Source: Lacimicrobium alkaliphilum
GTDB taxonomy: Bacteria; Pseudomonadota; Gammaproteobacteria; Enterobacterales; Alteromonadaceae
Direction: 5' to 3'
Assembly: GCF_001466725.1 (NCBI RefSeq)
Contig: NZ_CP013650.1
Coordinates: forward strand, 1,798,001 to 1,862,000
Length of the DNA stretch: 64,000 nucleotides
Shown here one piece after another: positions 17,016-24,682 of this stretch. The notes beneath the pieces were generated by a model. That model had not been told where the DNA came from. It saw nothing but the letters and a program-made list of their open reading frames with translations, and made no database searches. A program made the position numbers and the translations under genes. Each line of letters begins with the position of its first letter. The first letter of the stretch is position 1.

Positions 17016-17045
17016 CCGGGGGCAGTGACTGCCCTCGGTTATCTG
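17016..17045 (+). terminator. Hairpin terminator after YciI copy 1
   Basis: CCGGGGGCAG and CTGCCCTCGG form a 10-bp stem with one G-T pair and a TGA loop, followed by TTATCTGTTT. It lies 5 bases after the YciI stop, so it fits a Rho-independent terminator for that gene. Confidence 0.6.
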
Positions 17046-17096
17046 TTTGCAATGATTCTGATTAAAGGCAACTGCTTTGTTTAATGTTCATCTGCG

Positions 17097-17570
17097 TTAA
17101 CTTCGATGTGCGGCGGCCAGATAACAACCCCGTGTCGCGCTATGGATATGCACGTAAGCACAGCCGGGCAGCGCCAGTAATTCCCTGATAATTACATCAG
17201 CTTCCGTGCCCTGGCATACGCGGCCATCCAGCATCATCTGATCTCCATCAAACGCTCTCAGGCTCAGGATCTTGCGCGCTATCATTGGCGGCACAGTACC
17301 AGGACCTGGCAACTGTGACGCAGTCAAACCATTCTTGCTGATAAAAATAGCATGGGAGGATTGGTAGGGCCCGGGCCCAGGTAAATGATTATAATTCAGC
17401 AGCAAGACAATATCGCCTTCTTCCGCGTCTTTGAGACTCAAACGGCATGGAAAGCCCGATGCTTTGTTCACAGTCACCTGAACTATGCCTTGCTGTTGCA
17501 GCTCTGCTTGAGTAAGACTGAATAAATGTTCAAACTGCTGTGGTTCTAATGGCTGTATTTGGTAAGACAT
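17097..17570 (-). CDS. DUF1203 domain protein
   Basis: A 157-residue protein of the DUF1203 family. The recognisable pieces are GFPCRLSLKDAEEGDIVLLL, LPGPGPYQSSHAIFI and the C-terminal PGCAYVHIHSATRGCYLA, with conserved Cys/His residues. The biochemical role of the family is unknown. It is convergent with YciI copy 1 and divergent from the Ada-like gene, so it has its own promoter in 17571-17725. Confidence 0.8.
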   Translation of the reverse strand: MSYQIQPLEPQQFEHLFSLTQAELQQQGIVQVTVNKASGFPCRLSLKDAEEGDIVLLLNYNHLPGPGPYQSSHAIFISKNGLTASQLPGPGTVPPMIARKILSLRAFDGDQMMLDGRVCQGTEADVIIRELLALPGCAYVHIHSATRGCYLAAAHRS

Positions 17571-17725
17571 AACGATTTCCTCTGTTTAGCGAGCGCACAG
17601 TTTAGAGCTGCGCTGGCAGAACATTCGATCCGTTTATTGCCAAATTTACGCAGAAAGCCGCAAGTTCCGGAGCGAAACCTCAAAGTGGAGCTGTCACTCT
17701 ACACTTCAATGATGCGGAGGTTTCT

Positions 17726-18577
17726 ATGAGTAAAAATAATAGTAAACAACGAATTATGGCGTTGGCAGATTATATAGAGCAGCATGCCGAGAAAAGTCTT
17801 GATCTGGAGCATCTGGCTTCTGAAGCTGCGGTTAGTCCTTATCATTTACAACGCACTTTCCGTCAGTTGTTTGGTGTGTCACCGAAACAATTCCAGAATG
17901 CTATCCGGGTGCAAAGACTGAAACAATCTTTGCGGGATGGTACAGCGATCAGCCAGGCTATTTATGAAGCAGGCTTTGGCTCCGTCAGCCGGGTGTATGA
18001 ACAACTCGATCAAAATTTCGGTATGACCCTGACGGAATACAAAGCTGGAGCCGATGAATTAGACATTCACTTTGCACTTCGCCAGACCAAACTCGGTTTA
18101 TTGTTGATGGCGGCGACAGAACGCGGCGTTTGTTTTGTGCATTTTGGCCAGTCAGCTTCGACGCTTGTTCTGGCTCTGCATCAGGAGTTCCCTAAAGCTC
18201 GCTTACTCACAACACCGGAGCACTCTGAGCCAGCACTGGATCTGTGGATAGACGCATTGGAGCAATACTTAGCTGCAACAGGGCCTAGGCCCGAACTGCC
18301 ACTACATTTAATCGGCACAGCCTTTCAGTTATCGGTCTGGCGTTTTCTGAGTAATCTTAAAAACGGTGAAACCGTCAGTTATGCAGATGTGGCCAGGGGC
18401 ATTGCCAGACCATCAGCCTACAGAGCCGCAGCTAATGCCTGCGGCGCCAATAAAGTTGCGGTGTTGATTCCTTGTCACCGGGTGCTTCGTGGTGATGGCG
18501 GTATGGGAGGGTACCGCTGGGGAGTGGAACGTAAACAGCAACTGCTGGATTTAGAGGTAAACACGGTCAGTCCTTGA
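17726..18577 (+). CDS. Ada-like AraC regulator / O6-methylguanine-DNA methyltransferase
   Basis: A 283-residue fusion. Residues about 10-110 are an AraC-type double HTH (LDLEHLASEAAVSPYHLQRTF, AISQAIYEAGFGSVSRVYE). Residues about 120-275 are the MGMT domain with FQLSVWRFLSNLKNGETVSY and the methyl-accepting cysteine in VLIPCHRVLRGDGG. The N-terminal zinc-cysteine domain of E. coli Ada is absent, so activation by methylphosphotriester transfer cannot work the same way. It would repair O6-alkylguanine and may regulate on its own. Tag, another alkylation-repair enzyme, is encoded at 21698. Confidence 0.88.
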   Translation: MSKNNSKQRIMALADYIEQHAEKSLDLEHLASEAAVSPYHLQRTFRQLFGVSPKQFQNAIRVQRLKQSLRDGTAISQAIYEAGFGSVSRVYEQLDQNFGMTLTEYKAGADELDIHFALRQTKLGLLLMAATERGVCFVHFGQSASTLVLALHQEFPKARLLTTPEHSEPALDLWIDALEQYLAATGPRPELPLHLIGTAFQLSVWRFLSNLKNGETVSYADVARGIARPSAYRAAANACGANKVAVLIPCHRVLRGDGGMGGYRWGVERKQQLLDLEVNTVSP

Positions 18578-18618
18578 ACCTGTTCCGCAAGAATCGGAGT
18601 GCACGCAGCTATCAACCT

Positions 18619-18658
18619 CTCCAGAATATATATTCTGCAATTGAGCAAAATTCTGGAG
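18619..18658 (+). promoter_or_regulatory. Palindrome cluster that includes the receptor's ribosome site
   Basis: 18622-18637 is a perfect 16-base palindrome (CAGAATATATATTCTG). In addition CTCCAGAAT at 18619-18627 is complementary to ATTCTGGAG at 18650-18658, and the latter contains the GGAG ribosome site of the receptor gene starting at 18666. The half-site CAGAAT/ATTCTG therefore occurs three times. It may be an operator, or an RNA hairpin that hides the ribosome site. Confidence 0.55.
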
Positions 18659-18665
18659 AAGTATA

Positions 18666-20594
18666 ATGAAAACAGCTACATCGATATTACTGTTATGGGC
18701 AGTCAGCACAACCAGCAGCCAGGCCTCCTCACTGGTGACTGAAGAAGCCAGTGATGCTTTTGGAATTAATGATGGTCTGGATAGCATAGGTATTTACGAT
18801 TCGGCATCAGTGAGGGGGTTTGATTTATTTGCTGCAGGTAATTACAGGGTGAACGGCAGCTATTTTGTTAAAAGTTCAGGTATCAGCCACTTCTTTGTTC
18901 AGTCAACCACTGTACATATTGGTTTGGGGGTGGCTGGTATGGATTTTCCTGGCCCTTCCGGGGTTATTAACTTTCGGTTACATGATCCAAAAGCTGATGA
19001 ACCCAGCCAGTGGCGCACGGGTATTGAGCAATTCGGCACTTATTTTAATGAAGGTCAATTTAAAGGAATATCGGATGATGGTCATTTTAGTTATTCCGCC
19101 GGAGTGGCGGTAGAAAGCAATAAAGGCACATCTCAGGGAGGAAGTGGCCACACAACCTTAGCAGCAGGAACGGCCCGTTATTCTCCGAACACAAACAGTA
19201 CCTGGCAATGGTTTGCTGGAGAATACGACTACCACAGAGCTGGGACTTTTCTTATTAAGCTATCTTCGGACGCCATGGCTTTACCAGCTCCGATAAAACG
19301 AGAACGCTACCTCGGGCAAAGTTGGGCAACAGAGACGGGGCAACGCCGTATTGCCGGTGTGTTACAACATCAGCAATTGACTGAAAACTGGAGTTTGCAC
19401 TCATCCCTGGTCTTCTCAGAAGACGATCCAAATATGGCCTTTACTCAATTGTTCACTGATGTTCAGCCTTCCGGACAAGCACAAAGCAGCTATTTTGTTG
19501 CAGGAACCCAACGTTTTACTGCGTGGTCGGGGGAAAGCAAATTGATACGAGATTGGCGGGAGCATGGATACAGACACCGCTTTGCGATGACTTTACGCGG
19601 GCGTAACAGCAGCAACCATTATGGCGGCAATATGGTACTGGATACCGCGCCAGTCTTACTTGGTGGTAAGCCGGCTGAACAGCTGGCGCCAGACTGGCAG
19701 TCACTCAGACCACGAGTACATGACGAAGTGCAGCAATATGGACTGGGTCTGGCATATGCGCTGCAGTGGCCAAATCAGACGCAACTTAGCGTTGGGCTAA
19801 TGCAGCAAAGTTATAAAAAGTTACTCACGGCAACAACACAACATAAAGAATCACATGATGAACAATTGCTGTTGCCTAGTTTCAGTCTGACCTATCCGGT
19901 GTCTGACCGCTGGTTGCTGTACAGCAGCTACAGCGAGGGGCTGGAGGAGTCGGGTATAGCGCCTGCAGGAACAGCAAATCCGGGGCAGGTGCTCGAAGCA
20001 GTGAAGTCGAAACAAAAAGAGTTCGGCACTAAAGGTACCGTGTTGCAAAACCTGACTCTGATCGCGAGCTTATTTGAAACAGAGAAGCAGTTCGCGGGAG
20101 TGGATCCTGGTACCAACATGTATCAGCTAATAGGACAAGCCCGTCATCGGGGATTGGAGTTATCGCTGACTGGTGAAATTAATTCCGAATGGCACTGGCT
20201 GGCGGGTGGTGTATTTACTGCAGCGAAATTGGACCGTAACATTCAAACTACTTTGGGTGACAAGCCTGTAGGAGTGCCAGATCGTAAACTTATCAGCCAT
20301 CTGGTCTATAAACCAACTTGGTCAGAGGGATTACAACTGGATCTAAATCTGGACCATGTGGGCAGTCGTGCCGCTAGCAGCAGGGTTATATCGGACGGAC
20401 AACAGTTACAGGAAGGAAGCTACACCACCGTGGACTTTGGTTTTCGTTACCGAGTGCCTTCATTACCAGCGCTGGAATTAAGAGGGCAAATATTTAATCT
20501 CCTAAATGAGTACAGCTGGAGTGTTAGTTCAGCAGAATCATTAACTTATATTCCTGGTCGTAGCTTTCGGTTACGCCTGCATTACAGTTTCTAA
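18666..20594 (+). CDS. TonB-dependent siderophore-type outer-membrane receptor with shortened plug
   Basis: A 642-residue receptor. A signal peptide (TATSILLLWAVSTTSSQA) is followed by a short plug (SASVRGFDLFAAGNYRVNG, GMDFPGPSGVINFRLHDP) and then a beta-barrel with repeated amphipathic strands. The C-terminus ends RSFRLRLHYSF, with the terminal Phe required by the BAM machinery. Ferrisiderophore receptors usually exceed 700 residues, and the TonB-box and first plug strands are not apparent, so the plug looks trimmed at its N-terminus. Ligand unknown. Palindromes and a hairpin around the ribosome site suggest tight control. Confidence 0.8.
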   Translation: MKTATSILLLWAVSTTSSQASSLVTEEASDAFGINDGLDSIGIYDSASVRGFDLFAAGNYRVNGSYFVKSSGISHFFVQSTTVHIGLGVAGMDFPGPSGVINFRLHDPKADEPSQWRTGIEQFGTYFNEGQFKGISDDGHFSYSAGVAVESNKGTSQGGSGHTTLAAGTARYSPNTNSTWQWFAGEYDYHRAGTFLIKLSSDAMALPAPIKRERYLGQSWATETGQRRIAGVLQHQQLTENWSLHSSLVFSEDDPNMAFTQLFTDVQPSGQAQSSYFVAGTQRFTAWSGESKLIRDWREHGYRHRFAMTLRGRNSSNHYGGNMVLDTAPVLLGGKPAEQLAPDWQSLRPRVHDEVQQYGLGLAYALQWPNQTQLSVGLMQQSYKKLLTATTQHKESHDEQLLLPSFSLTYPVSDRWLLYSSYSEGLEESGIAPAGTANPGQVLEAVKSKQKEFGTKGTVLQNLTLIASLFETEKQFAGVDPGTNMYQLIGQARHRGLELSLTGEINSEWHWLAGGVFTAAKLDRNIQTTLGDKPVGVPDRKLISHLVYKPTWSEGLQLDLNLDHVGSRAASSRVISDGQQLQEGSYTTVDFGFRYRVPSLPALELRGQIFNLLNEYSWSVSSAESLTYIPGRSFRLRLHYSF

Positions 20595-20728
20595 TTCTAG
20601 TGAGACAGAACATATCACAGCAATTAGTTGCAGGAAGCCGTACCATTCAATCTATACCCGCTTTAAGGCTCAGCGGGGCAGGCTTTTACGCCGCGCTATC
20701 AATTAACCTGTTATTTCACTTGATCTAT

Positions 20729-20771
20729 TAGGTCGCTTGTCCTAATGTTCAAATCTAGGACATTCGTCCTA
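20729..20771. promoter_or_regulatory. Tandem TetR operators
   Basis: Two 16-base near-identical palindromes, TAGGTCGCTTGTCCTA at 20729-20744 and TAGGACATTCGTCCTA at 20756-20771, lie 27 bases apart just upstream of the TetR start at 20802. The second has perfect 6-base arms. Their placement fits autorepression by the TetR protein of the tetR-yciI-tag transcript. Confidence 0.75.
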
Positions 20772-20801
20772 GTTTGTTGGCAAAGTATCCGGGAGCATTG
20801 A

Positions 20802-21395
20802 ATGGCAAACAAGCTGACAAGAGAGTGCATTGTCGAGGCGGCGGACCGGTTGTTCTACGAGCAGGGATTTGAGCACACCTCTTTTGCGCAAATCGCCCAA
20901 GCCGTAGGGATCTCCCGGGGAAACTTCTATTACCACTTCAAAACCAAGGATGACATTCTGGATGCGGTTATTGCTTATCGTGTGGTCCGCACCAGTTCTA
21001 TGCTGGATAACTGGGAGGTGCAGGGTGATCGCCCATCTGATCGCATCCGCAGCTTTATCGGCATCCTGGTGATGAATCAGGCCAGAATCAAACGTTATGG
21101 TTGCCCGGTTGGTACGCTCTGTACCGAGCTGGCCAAGCTTAACCATCCAGCCAGAGAGAATGCCAATGAGCTGTTTATCTTATTCAGAGTCTGGTTGCGC
21201 AGACAATTTGAGCTGCTTGGTCGCGAGCAAGACGCCGATGCGTTGGCGATGCATCTGTTGGCCTTTAGTCAGGGTGTGGCAACTTTGGCTAATGCCTTTG
21301 AGGATGAAGGGTTTATCGATAGCGAAGTGAGTAGCCTGAATGCCTGGCTGGAATCTGTTGAACGTCAAAATAACACACAACCGGAGGTGCTTTAA
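20802..21395 (+). CDS. TetR family transcriptional regulator
   Basis: A 197-residue repressor. The HTH is at residues about 10-55 (CIVEAADRLFYEQGFEHTSF, IAQAVGISRGNFYYHFKTKDD) and a helical ligand domain follows (GCPVGTLCTELAKLNH). The GCPVGTL element is common in TetR proteins related to AcuR/NemR-like electrophile sensors, and its Cys might be the sensor. The stop and the YciI start share TAATG, so the two are translationally coupled. Two palindromic operators lie at 20729-20771. The last 12 codons recur at 16684. Confidence 0.88.
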   Translation: MANKLTRECIVEAADRLFYEQGFEHTSFAQIAQAVGISRGNFYYHFKTKDDILDAVIAYRVVRTSSMLDNWEVQGDRPSDRIRSFIGILVMNQARIKRYGCPVGTLCTELAKLNHPARENANELFILFRVWLRRQFELLGREQDADALAMHLLAFSQGVATLANAFEDEGFIDSEVSSLNAWLESVERQNNTQPEVL

Positions 21396-21682
21396 TGTTT
21401 ATTGTTCTGTTACGGTTCTCGGAAGACAAAACCCGGGCCAGCGAGTTTATGGAGGGGCACAATCAATGGATCCGAAAAGGTTTTGAGGATTGCGTTTTTC
21501 TGATGATTGGCAGCTTGCAGCCCGGTCTTGGCGGTTCAGTGATTGCCCACGGCGAATCCAGACAGGCTCTGGAAAAACGGGTTAACCAGGATCCCTTTGT
21601 CACTGAGAATATCGTTCGTGCAGAAATACTCGAATTCGAACCGAAGAAGGCCGATGAGCGGCTGAGCTTTCTTTTTGACTGA
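21395..21682 (+). CDS. YciI family protein, copy 2
   Basis: A 95-residue YciI-like protein, about 90 percent identical to copy 1 at 16723 and with the same GGAGGTGCTTTA leader. Its ATG overlaps the TetR stop by one base (TAATG), so it is coupled to that regulator and lies under the tandem operators. Tag follows 15 bases later, giving a tetR-yciI-tag unit. Because the TetR tail also precedes copy 1, this locus is likely the parental one. Confidence 0.85.
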   Translation: MFIVLLRFSEDKTRASEFMEGHNQWIRKGFEDCVFLMIGSLQPGLGGSVIAHGESRQALEKRVNQDPFVTENIVRAEILEFEPKKADERLSFLFD

Positions 21683-21697
21683 ATAGGGAAATGAAAG

Positions 21698-22312
21698 ATG
21701 AATACTACCGTTAAAGGCCCGGATGGCCAGCCTCGTTGTCGTTGGTGCTCCGCCGCGCCGGAGTTTATTGCTTATCATGACAAGGAATGGGGTTATCCCG
21801 TTGATGACGATACCAGGTTGTTTGAAAAACTCTGTCTTGAGAGCTTTCAATCCGGTTTGAGCTGGCGCACGATACTTGCCAAGCGTGATAATTTTCGTGC
21901 TGCATTCGCACACTTTGACTTTAACAAGGTGGCAGGATTTGAACAGAGCGATATCGACAGGCTACTTTCTGATAAAGGAATTGTCCGCCATCGGGGGAAG
22001 ATTGAAGCGGTTATTAATAACGCCAGGCGGGCACAGGAGATGGTGCAGCAGGAGGGTTCACTGGCCGCTTTTTTCTGGCGTTTTGAGCCCAAAGCTGATG
22101 AACTGGCTGAGCCACAGACGGCTTCAACTTCTGAGCAGTCCGTCGCGCTCTCCAAAGCGCTGAAAAAGCAGGGTTGGAAGTTTGTTGGCCCGACAACGGT
22201 TTATGCCTTTATGCAGGCCATGGGGCTGATCAACGATCATGCAGAAGGCTGCGTTTTCAGGGATAAAGCCGAACAGGACAGAGCAGGGTTCAGACGGCCT
22301 GATCCGGTATAG
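21698..22312 (+). CDS. tag: DNA-3-methyladenine glycosylase I
   Basis: A 204-residue HhH glycosylase of the Tag family. The N-terminal zinc site is visible in PRCRWCSAAPEFIAYHDKEWG, followed by FEKLCLESFQSGLSWRTIL with the aromatic and Glu residues that form the 3-methyladenine pocket. The end carries GCVFRDKAEQ, where the normal zinc-binding His-x-x-x-Cys element is HAEGC. Tag removes 3-methyladenine from alkylated DNA. It follows YciI by 15 bases and probably shares the TetR-controlled transcript. With the Ada-like protein this gives two alkylation-repair genes within 5 kb. Confidence 0.92.
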   Translation: MNTTVKGPDGQPRCRWCSAAPEFIAYHDKEWGYPVDDDTRLFEKLCLESFQSGLSWRTILAKRDNFRAAFAHFDFNKVAGFEQSDIDRLLSDKGIVRHRGKIEAVINNARRAQEMVQQEGSLAAFFWRFEPKADELAEPQTASTSEQSVALSKALKKQGWKFVGPTTVYAFMQAMGLINDHAEGCVFRDKAEQDRAGFRRPDPV

Positions 22313-22418
22313 CTCCTGGCAAAGTAGCCAGCATCCGGAAGCCTCAGTAATTTGGCTGCTAAACAACTGCCGCTTTACCCTTAATCTTGACCTGTACTTT
22401 GTTTTATAAGGACGTTTT

Positions 22419-22817
22419 ATGCTCCGCGGAGTAAATCATATCACCATCGCGGTAACCGACCTGAATCGGTCACTGGCGTTTTACACTGAGTTGTTGGGTA
22501 TGAAAGCCCATGTCCGCTGGGATAGTGGTGCTTACCTTAGCCTTGGTGATGTGTGGTTTTGCCTGTCCTGTGACGAGGCCTCACCGGGTAAGGATTACTC
22601 ACATATTGCACTGGATATCGCCGAAGAGGATTATGCCGCTTTTGCCGGGAAGCTACGCTCGGCAGAAGTGAGAGAATGGAAGCAAAACAAGAGTGAAGGG
22701 CGGTCTTTGTACTTTCTTGACCCTGATGGCCATAAGCTTGAAGCCCACTGCGGCAGCTTACAGAGCCGCTTAACCTCACTAGAATCCAGGCCTTACCCGG
22801 GGCTTGAATGGCTTTAG
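22419..22817 (+). CDS. fosA: FosA-type fosfomycin thiol transferase (VOC family)
   Basis: A 132-residue VOC protein with a full-length match to FosA. It has MLRGVNHITIAVTDLNRSL, FYTELLGMKAHVRWDSGAYL, VREWKQNKSEGRSLYFLDPDG and HKLEAH. The metal ligands of FosA fall at His7, His62 and Glu108, and Thr9, which contacts the phosphonate in FosA, is kept. FosA is a Mn- and K-dependent glutathione transferase that opens the epoxide of fosfomycin. It stands alone behind tag, 106 bases downstream, with no mobile element, so it looks like a chromosomal intrinsic gene. Activity is inferred from residue conservation. Confidence 0.85.
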   Translation: MLRGVNHITIAVTDLNRSLAFYTELLGMKAHVRWDSGAYLSLGDVWFCLSCDEASPGKDYSHIALDIAEEDYAAFAGKLRSAEVREWKQNKSEGRSLYFLDPDGHKLEAHCGSLQSRLTSLESRPYPGLEWL

Positions 22818-22893
22818 CCAGGTACAAGGGTGACATCAGTTCTTATCTGATGACCTCAGTGACAACATTTTCTTTATTGCTATTGACCAACTC

Positions 22894-22934
22894 ATAACTA
22901 TTCGGTTATAAATAAAGCATAACCAACGAGTTAT
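22894..22934. promoter_or_regulatory. Tandem ArsR operators
   Basis: ATAACTATTCGGTTAT at 22894-22909 and ATAACCAACGAGTTAT at 22919-22934 have identical ATAAC-N6-GTTAT architecture, 25 bases apart. They end 8 bases before the ArsR start at 22943, as expected for autorepression. Confidence 0.75.
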
Positions 22935-22942
22935 GGATTGTA

Positions 22943-23266
22943 ATGCCCCAGAACCAGGATATTCTGTTTAAGACCCTGTCGGATCCGACCCGACGGGCCA
23001 TTTTTGAGCGACTGTGCCGTGACGGAGATCTCACCGTCGGCGCATTGACCGCCCAGGCGGGCGTGTCACAACCTGCAGTGTCAAAGCATCTCGGCATTCT
23101 GAAGCAGGCCGGGTTGGTGCGTGATGACCATAAGGGTCGCCAGACGCACTACAGTGCCCAGCCCGACGCCCTGGCTCCTTTGGTGGACTGGACAACTCAG
23201 ATGGCCGGGTTCTGGCAGCGCCGGTTTAATGATCTTGAAGACCTGTTGAAAAGGATGGACCAATGA
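22943..23266 (+). CDS. ArsR family transcriptional regulator
   Basis: A 107-residue winged-HTH repressor: DILFKTLSDPTRRAIFERLC, GDLTVGALTAQAGVSQPAVSKHLGIL and the wing LVRDDHKGRQTHYSAQ. No metal-binding CxC motif is present, so it is not a classical arsenic sensor but belongs to the ArsR group paired with AHSA1/SRPBCC genes. Its stop overlaps the next ATG in ATGA. Two ATAAC-N6-GTTAT operators lie immediately upstream. Confidence 0.9.
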   Translation: MPQNQDILFKTLSDPTRRAIFERLCRDGDLTVGALTAQAGVSQPAVSKHLGILKQAGLVRDDHKGRQTHYSAQPDALAPLVDWTTQMAGFWQRRFNDLEDLLKRMDQ

Positions 23267-23673
23267 ATAATACCCCAACTGAAACCCGCTCTGTCATTGT
23301 TGAGCGGGAGCTTCCGCATCCACCAGAGAAGATCTGGCGCGCACTGACCGAGCCCATGTTGATTGAAGAGTGGCTAATGAAAAGCGACTTCAGGCCCGTA
23401 GTCGACCATCATTTCGAACTGGATTTTGAATGGGGTGCGGTCAGTTGTCAGGTATTGGAGGTACAGCCCCATGAGAAGCTGACTTACACCTGGAATTCCG
23501 GTGCGTTGAAAACAGTTGTGACCTGGACGCTTACGCCAACTAGTGCCGGAACCCGCCTGCACATGGCGCAGGAAGGTTTTCAAAGCGAACATCCCCGTTA
23601 TTACACCGGTGCCCAGGCTGGTTGGCCAAGGTTTATGGAGGCTCTGGAGCGGGTATTGGCCCGGTTAGATTAA
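23263..23673 (+). CDS. SRPBCC (AHSA1) domain protein
   Basis: A 136-residue START-like fold: SVIVERELPHPPEKIWRALTEP, EEWLMKSDFRPVVDHHFELDF, TYTWNSGALKTVVTWTLTP and GTRLHMAQEGF. AHSA1-like SRPBCC domains bind hydrophobic ligands in a deep cavity; function in bacteria is mostly unknown. The 4-base overlap with the ArsR gene indicates coupling, and this is the most frequent partner of that ArsR subgroup. A DoxX-like gene follows 27 bases on. Confidence 0.87.
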   Translation: MNNTPTETRSVIVERELPHPPEKIWRALTEPMLIEEWLMKSDFRPVVDHHFELDFEWGAVSCQVLEVQPHEKLTYTWNSGALKTVVTWTLTPTSAGTRLHMAQEGFQSEHPRYYTGAQAGWPRFMEALERVLARLD

Positions 23674-23700
23674 ACAAAGCAAGGATTAGGGAAATCAACG

Positions 23701-24081
23701 ATGAATATTTTTTTATGGATATTACAGATACTGGTAGCCCTGCATACTGCCATCGGCGCGGTATGGAAGCTTTCCAACACCAGCGAGCAGACCATGGCAT
23801 CGTTTGCGGTGATCCCTCATGGGGTCTGGCTGGCAATGGCCGCACTCGAGTTGCTTTGTGCTCTGGCTTTGCTGCTCCCGGCATTAAATCGATCTCTCGG
23901 CAAACTGATACCTGTCGCCGCAGGTCTGATCGTGGCTGAAATGTTGGTTTTTTGTTGGCTGCAATTCTCTTTTGGAGAGGGAGATTATACACCTATGATT
24001 TATTGGCTGGTTGTTGCGGCTATCTGTGCGTTTATTGCTTATGGCAGAGGTGTGCTGGTACCGTTAAAACAGCGCAGCTGA
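23701..24081 (+). CDS. DoxX-like integral membrane protein
   Basis: A 126-residue protein with four membrane helices (IFLWILQILVALHTAIGAVW, WLAMAALELLCALALLLPAL, KLIPVAAGLIVAEMLVFCWL, IYWLVVAAICAFIAYG). The layout and the Gly/Lys after helix one fit the DoxX/DoxD family, which is often linked to thiol redox and electrophile stress. Third gene of the arsR-SRPBCC-doxX-DUF1801 run, so it is probably under ArsR control. Family call is good, role unknown. Confidence 0.75.
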   Translation: MNIFLWILQILVALHTAIGAVWKLSNTSEQTMASFAVIPHGVWLAMAALELLCALALLLPALNRSLGKLIPVAAGLIVAEMLVFCWLQFSFGEGDYTPMIYWLVVAAICAFIAYGRGVLVPLKQRS

Positions 24082-24109
24082 ACGCCACAGAAGATAAAAG
24101 GAAAAGAAC

Positions 24110-24568
24110 ATGGAGAAAGGATCCAAACAAGCCTCCCGGCATCAGGACAAGCCGAATAGTCAGCCGGTTCTCTTATCAGGTGGTAATCCACAGATAGCCA
24201 AAGCCGACGGTGATCAGCCGGTGCAGACTTATATTGCAGCGATGCCGGGTTGGAAAGCGGACGCAGGACGTCGACTTGATTCATTAATTGTGAGCCACGT
24301 GCCCCGGGTGCGCAAAGCAGTGAGATGGAATACTCCCTTTTACGGCATTGAAGGTAAGGGATGGTTTCTGGCTTTTCACTGTCTGACAAAGTACATCAAG
24401 GTGGCATTTCTCAACGGTGCATCTTTGCAGCCGATGCCGCCGGTGGAGTCCAAAGATCAAAATACGCGTTATTTCCACATATACGAAGATGAGCCTTTCG
24501 ATGAGGTACTTTTGAGTGACTGGATCGAACAGGCATCAGCGCTGCCAGGCGATCAGCTATTCAAATAG
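24110..24568 (+). CDS. DUF1801 domain protein
   Basis: A 152-residue protein. After a charged, Gln/Ser-rich N-terminal 40 residues comes the DUF1801 core: VQTYIAAMPGWKADAGRRLD, VPRVRKAVRWNTPFYGIEGKG and KYIKVAFLNGASLQP. DUF1801 is a YdhG/frataxin-like fold of unknown biochemistry. Last gene of the ArsR-controlled run, 28 bases after the DoxX-like gene. A related domain forms the N-terminus of the YdeI-like protein at 29232. Confidence 0.82.
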   Translation: MEKGSKQASRHQDKPNSQPVLLSGGNPQIAKADGDQPVQTYIAAMPGWKADAGRRLDSLIVSHVPRVRKAVRWNTPFYGIEGKGWFLAFHCLTKYIKVAFLNGASLQPMPPVESKDQNTRYFHIYEDEPFDEVLLSDWIEQASALPGDQLFK

Positions 24569-24682
24569 ATAAATCAGTTAACTGATTAACGACTTGACGA
24601 CTATCTATCTTTTTACAGGTGCACCAGTAAGGTATTGCGATGCCCCAAGGCTTTTTAATTAACAGACGTTCAGGAGATTTTT

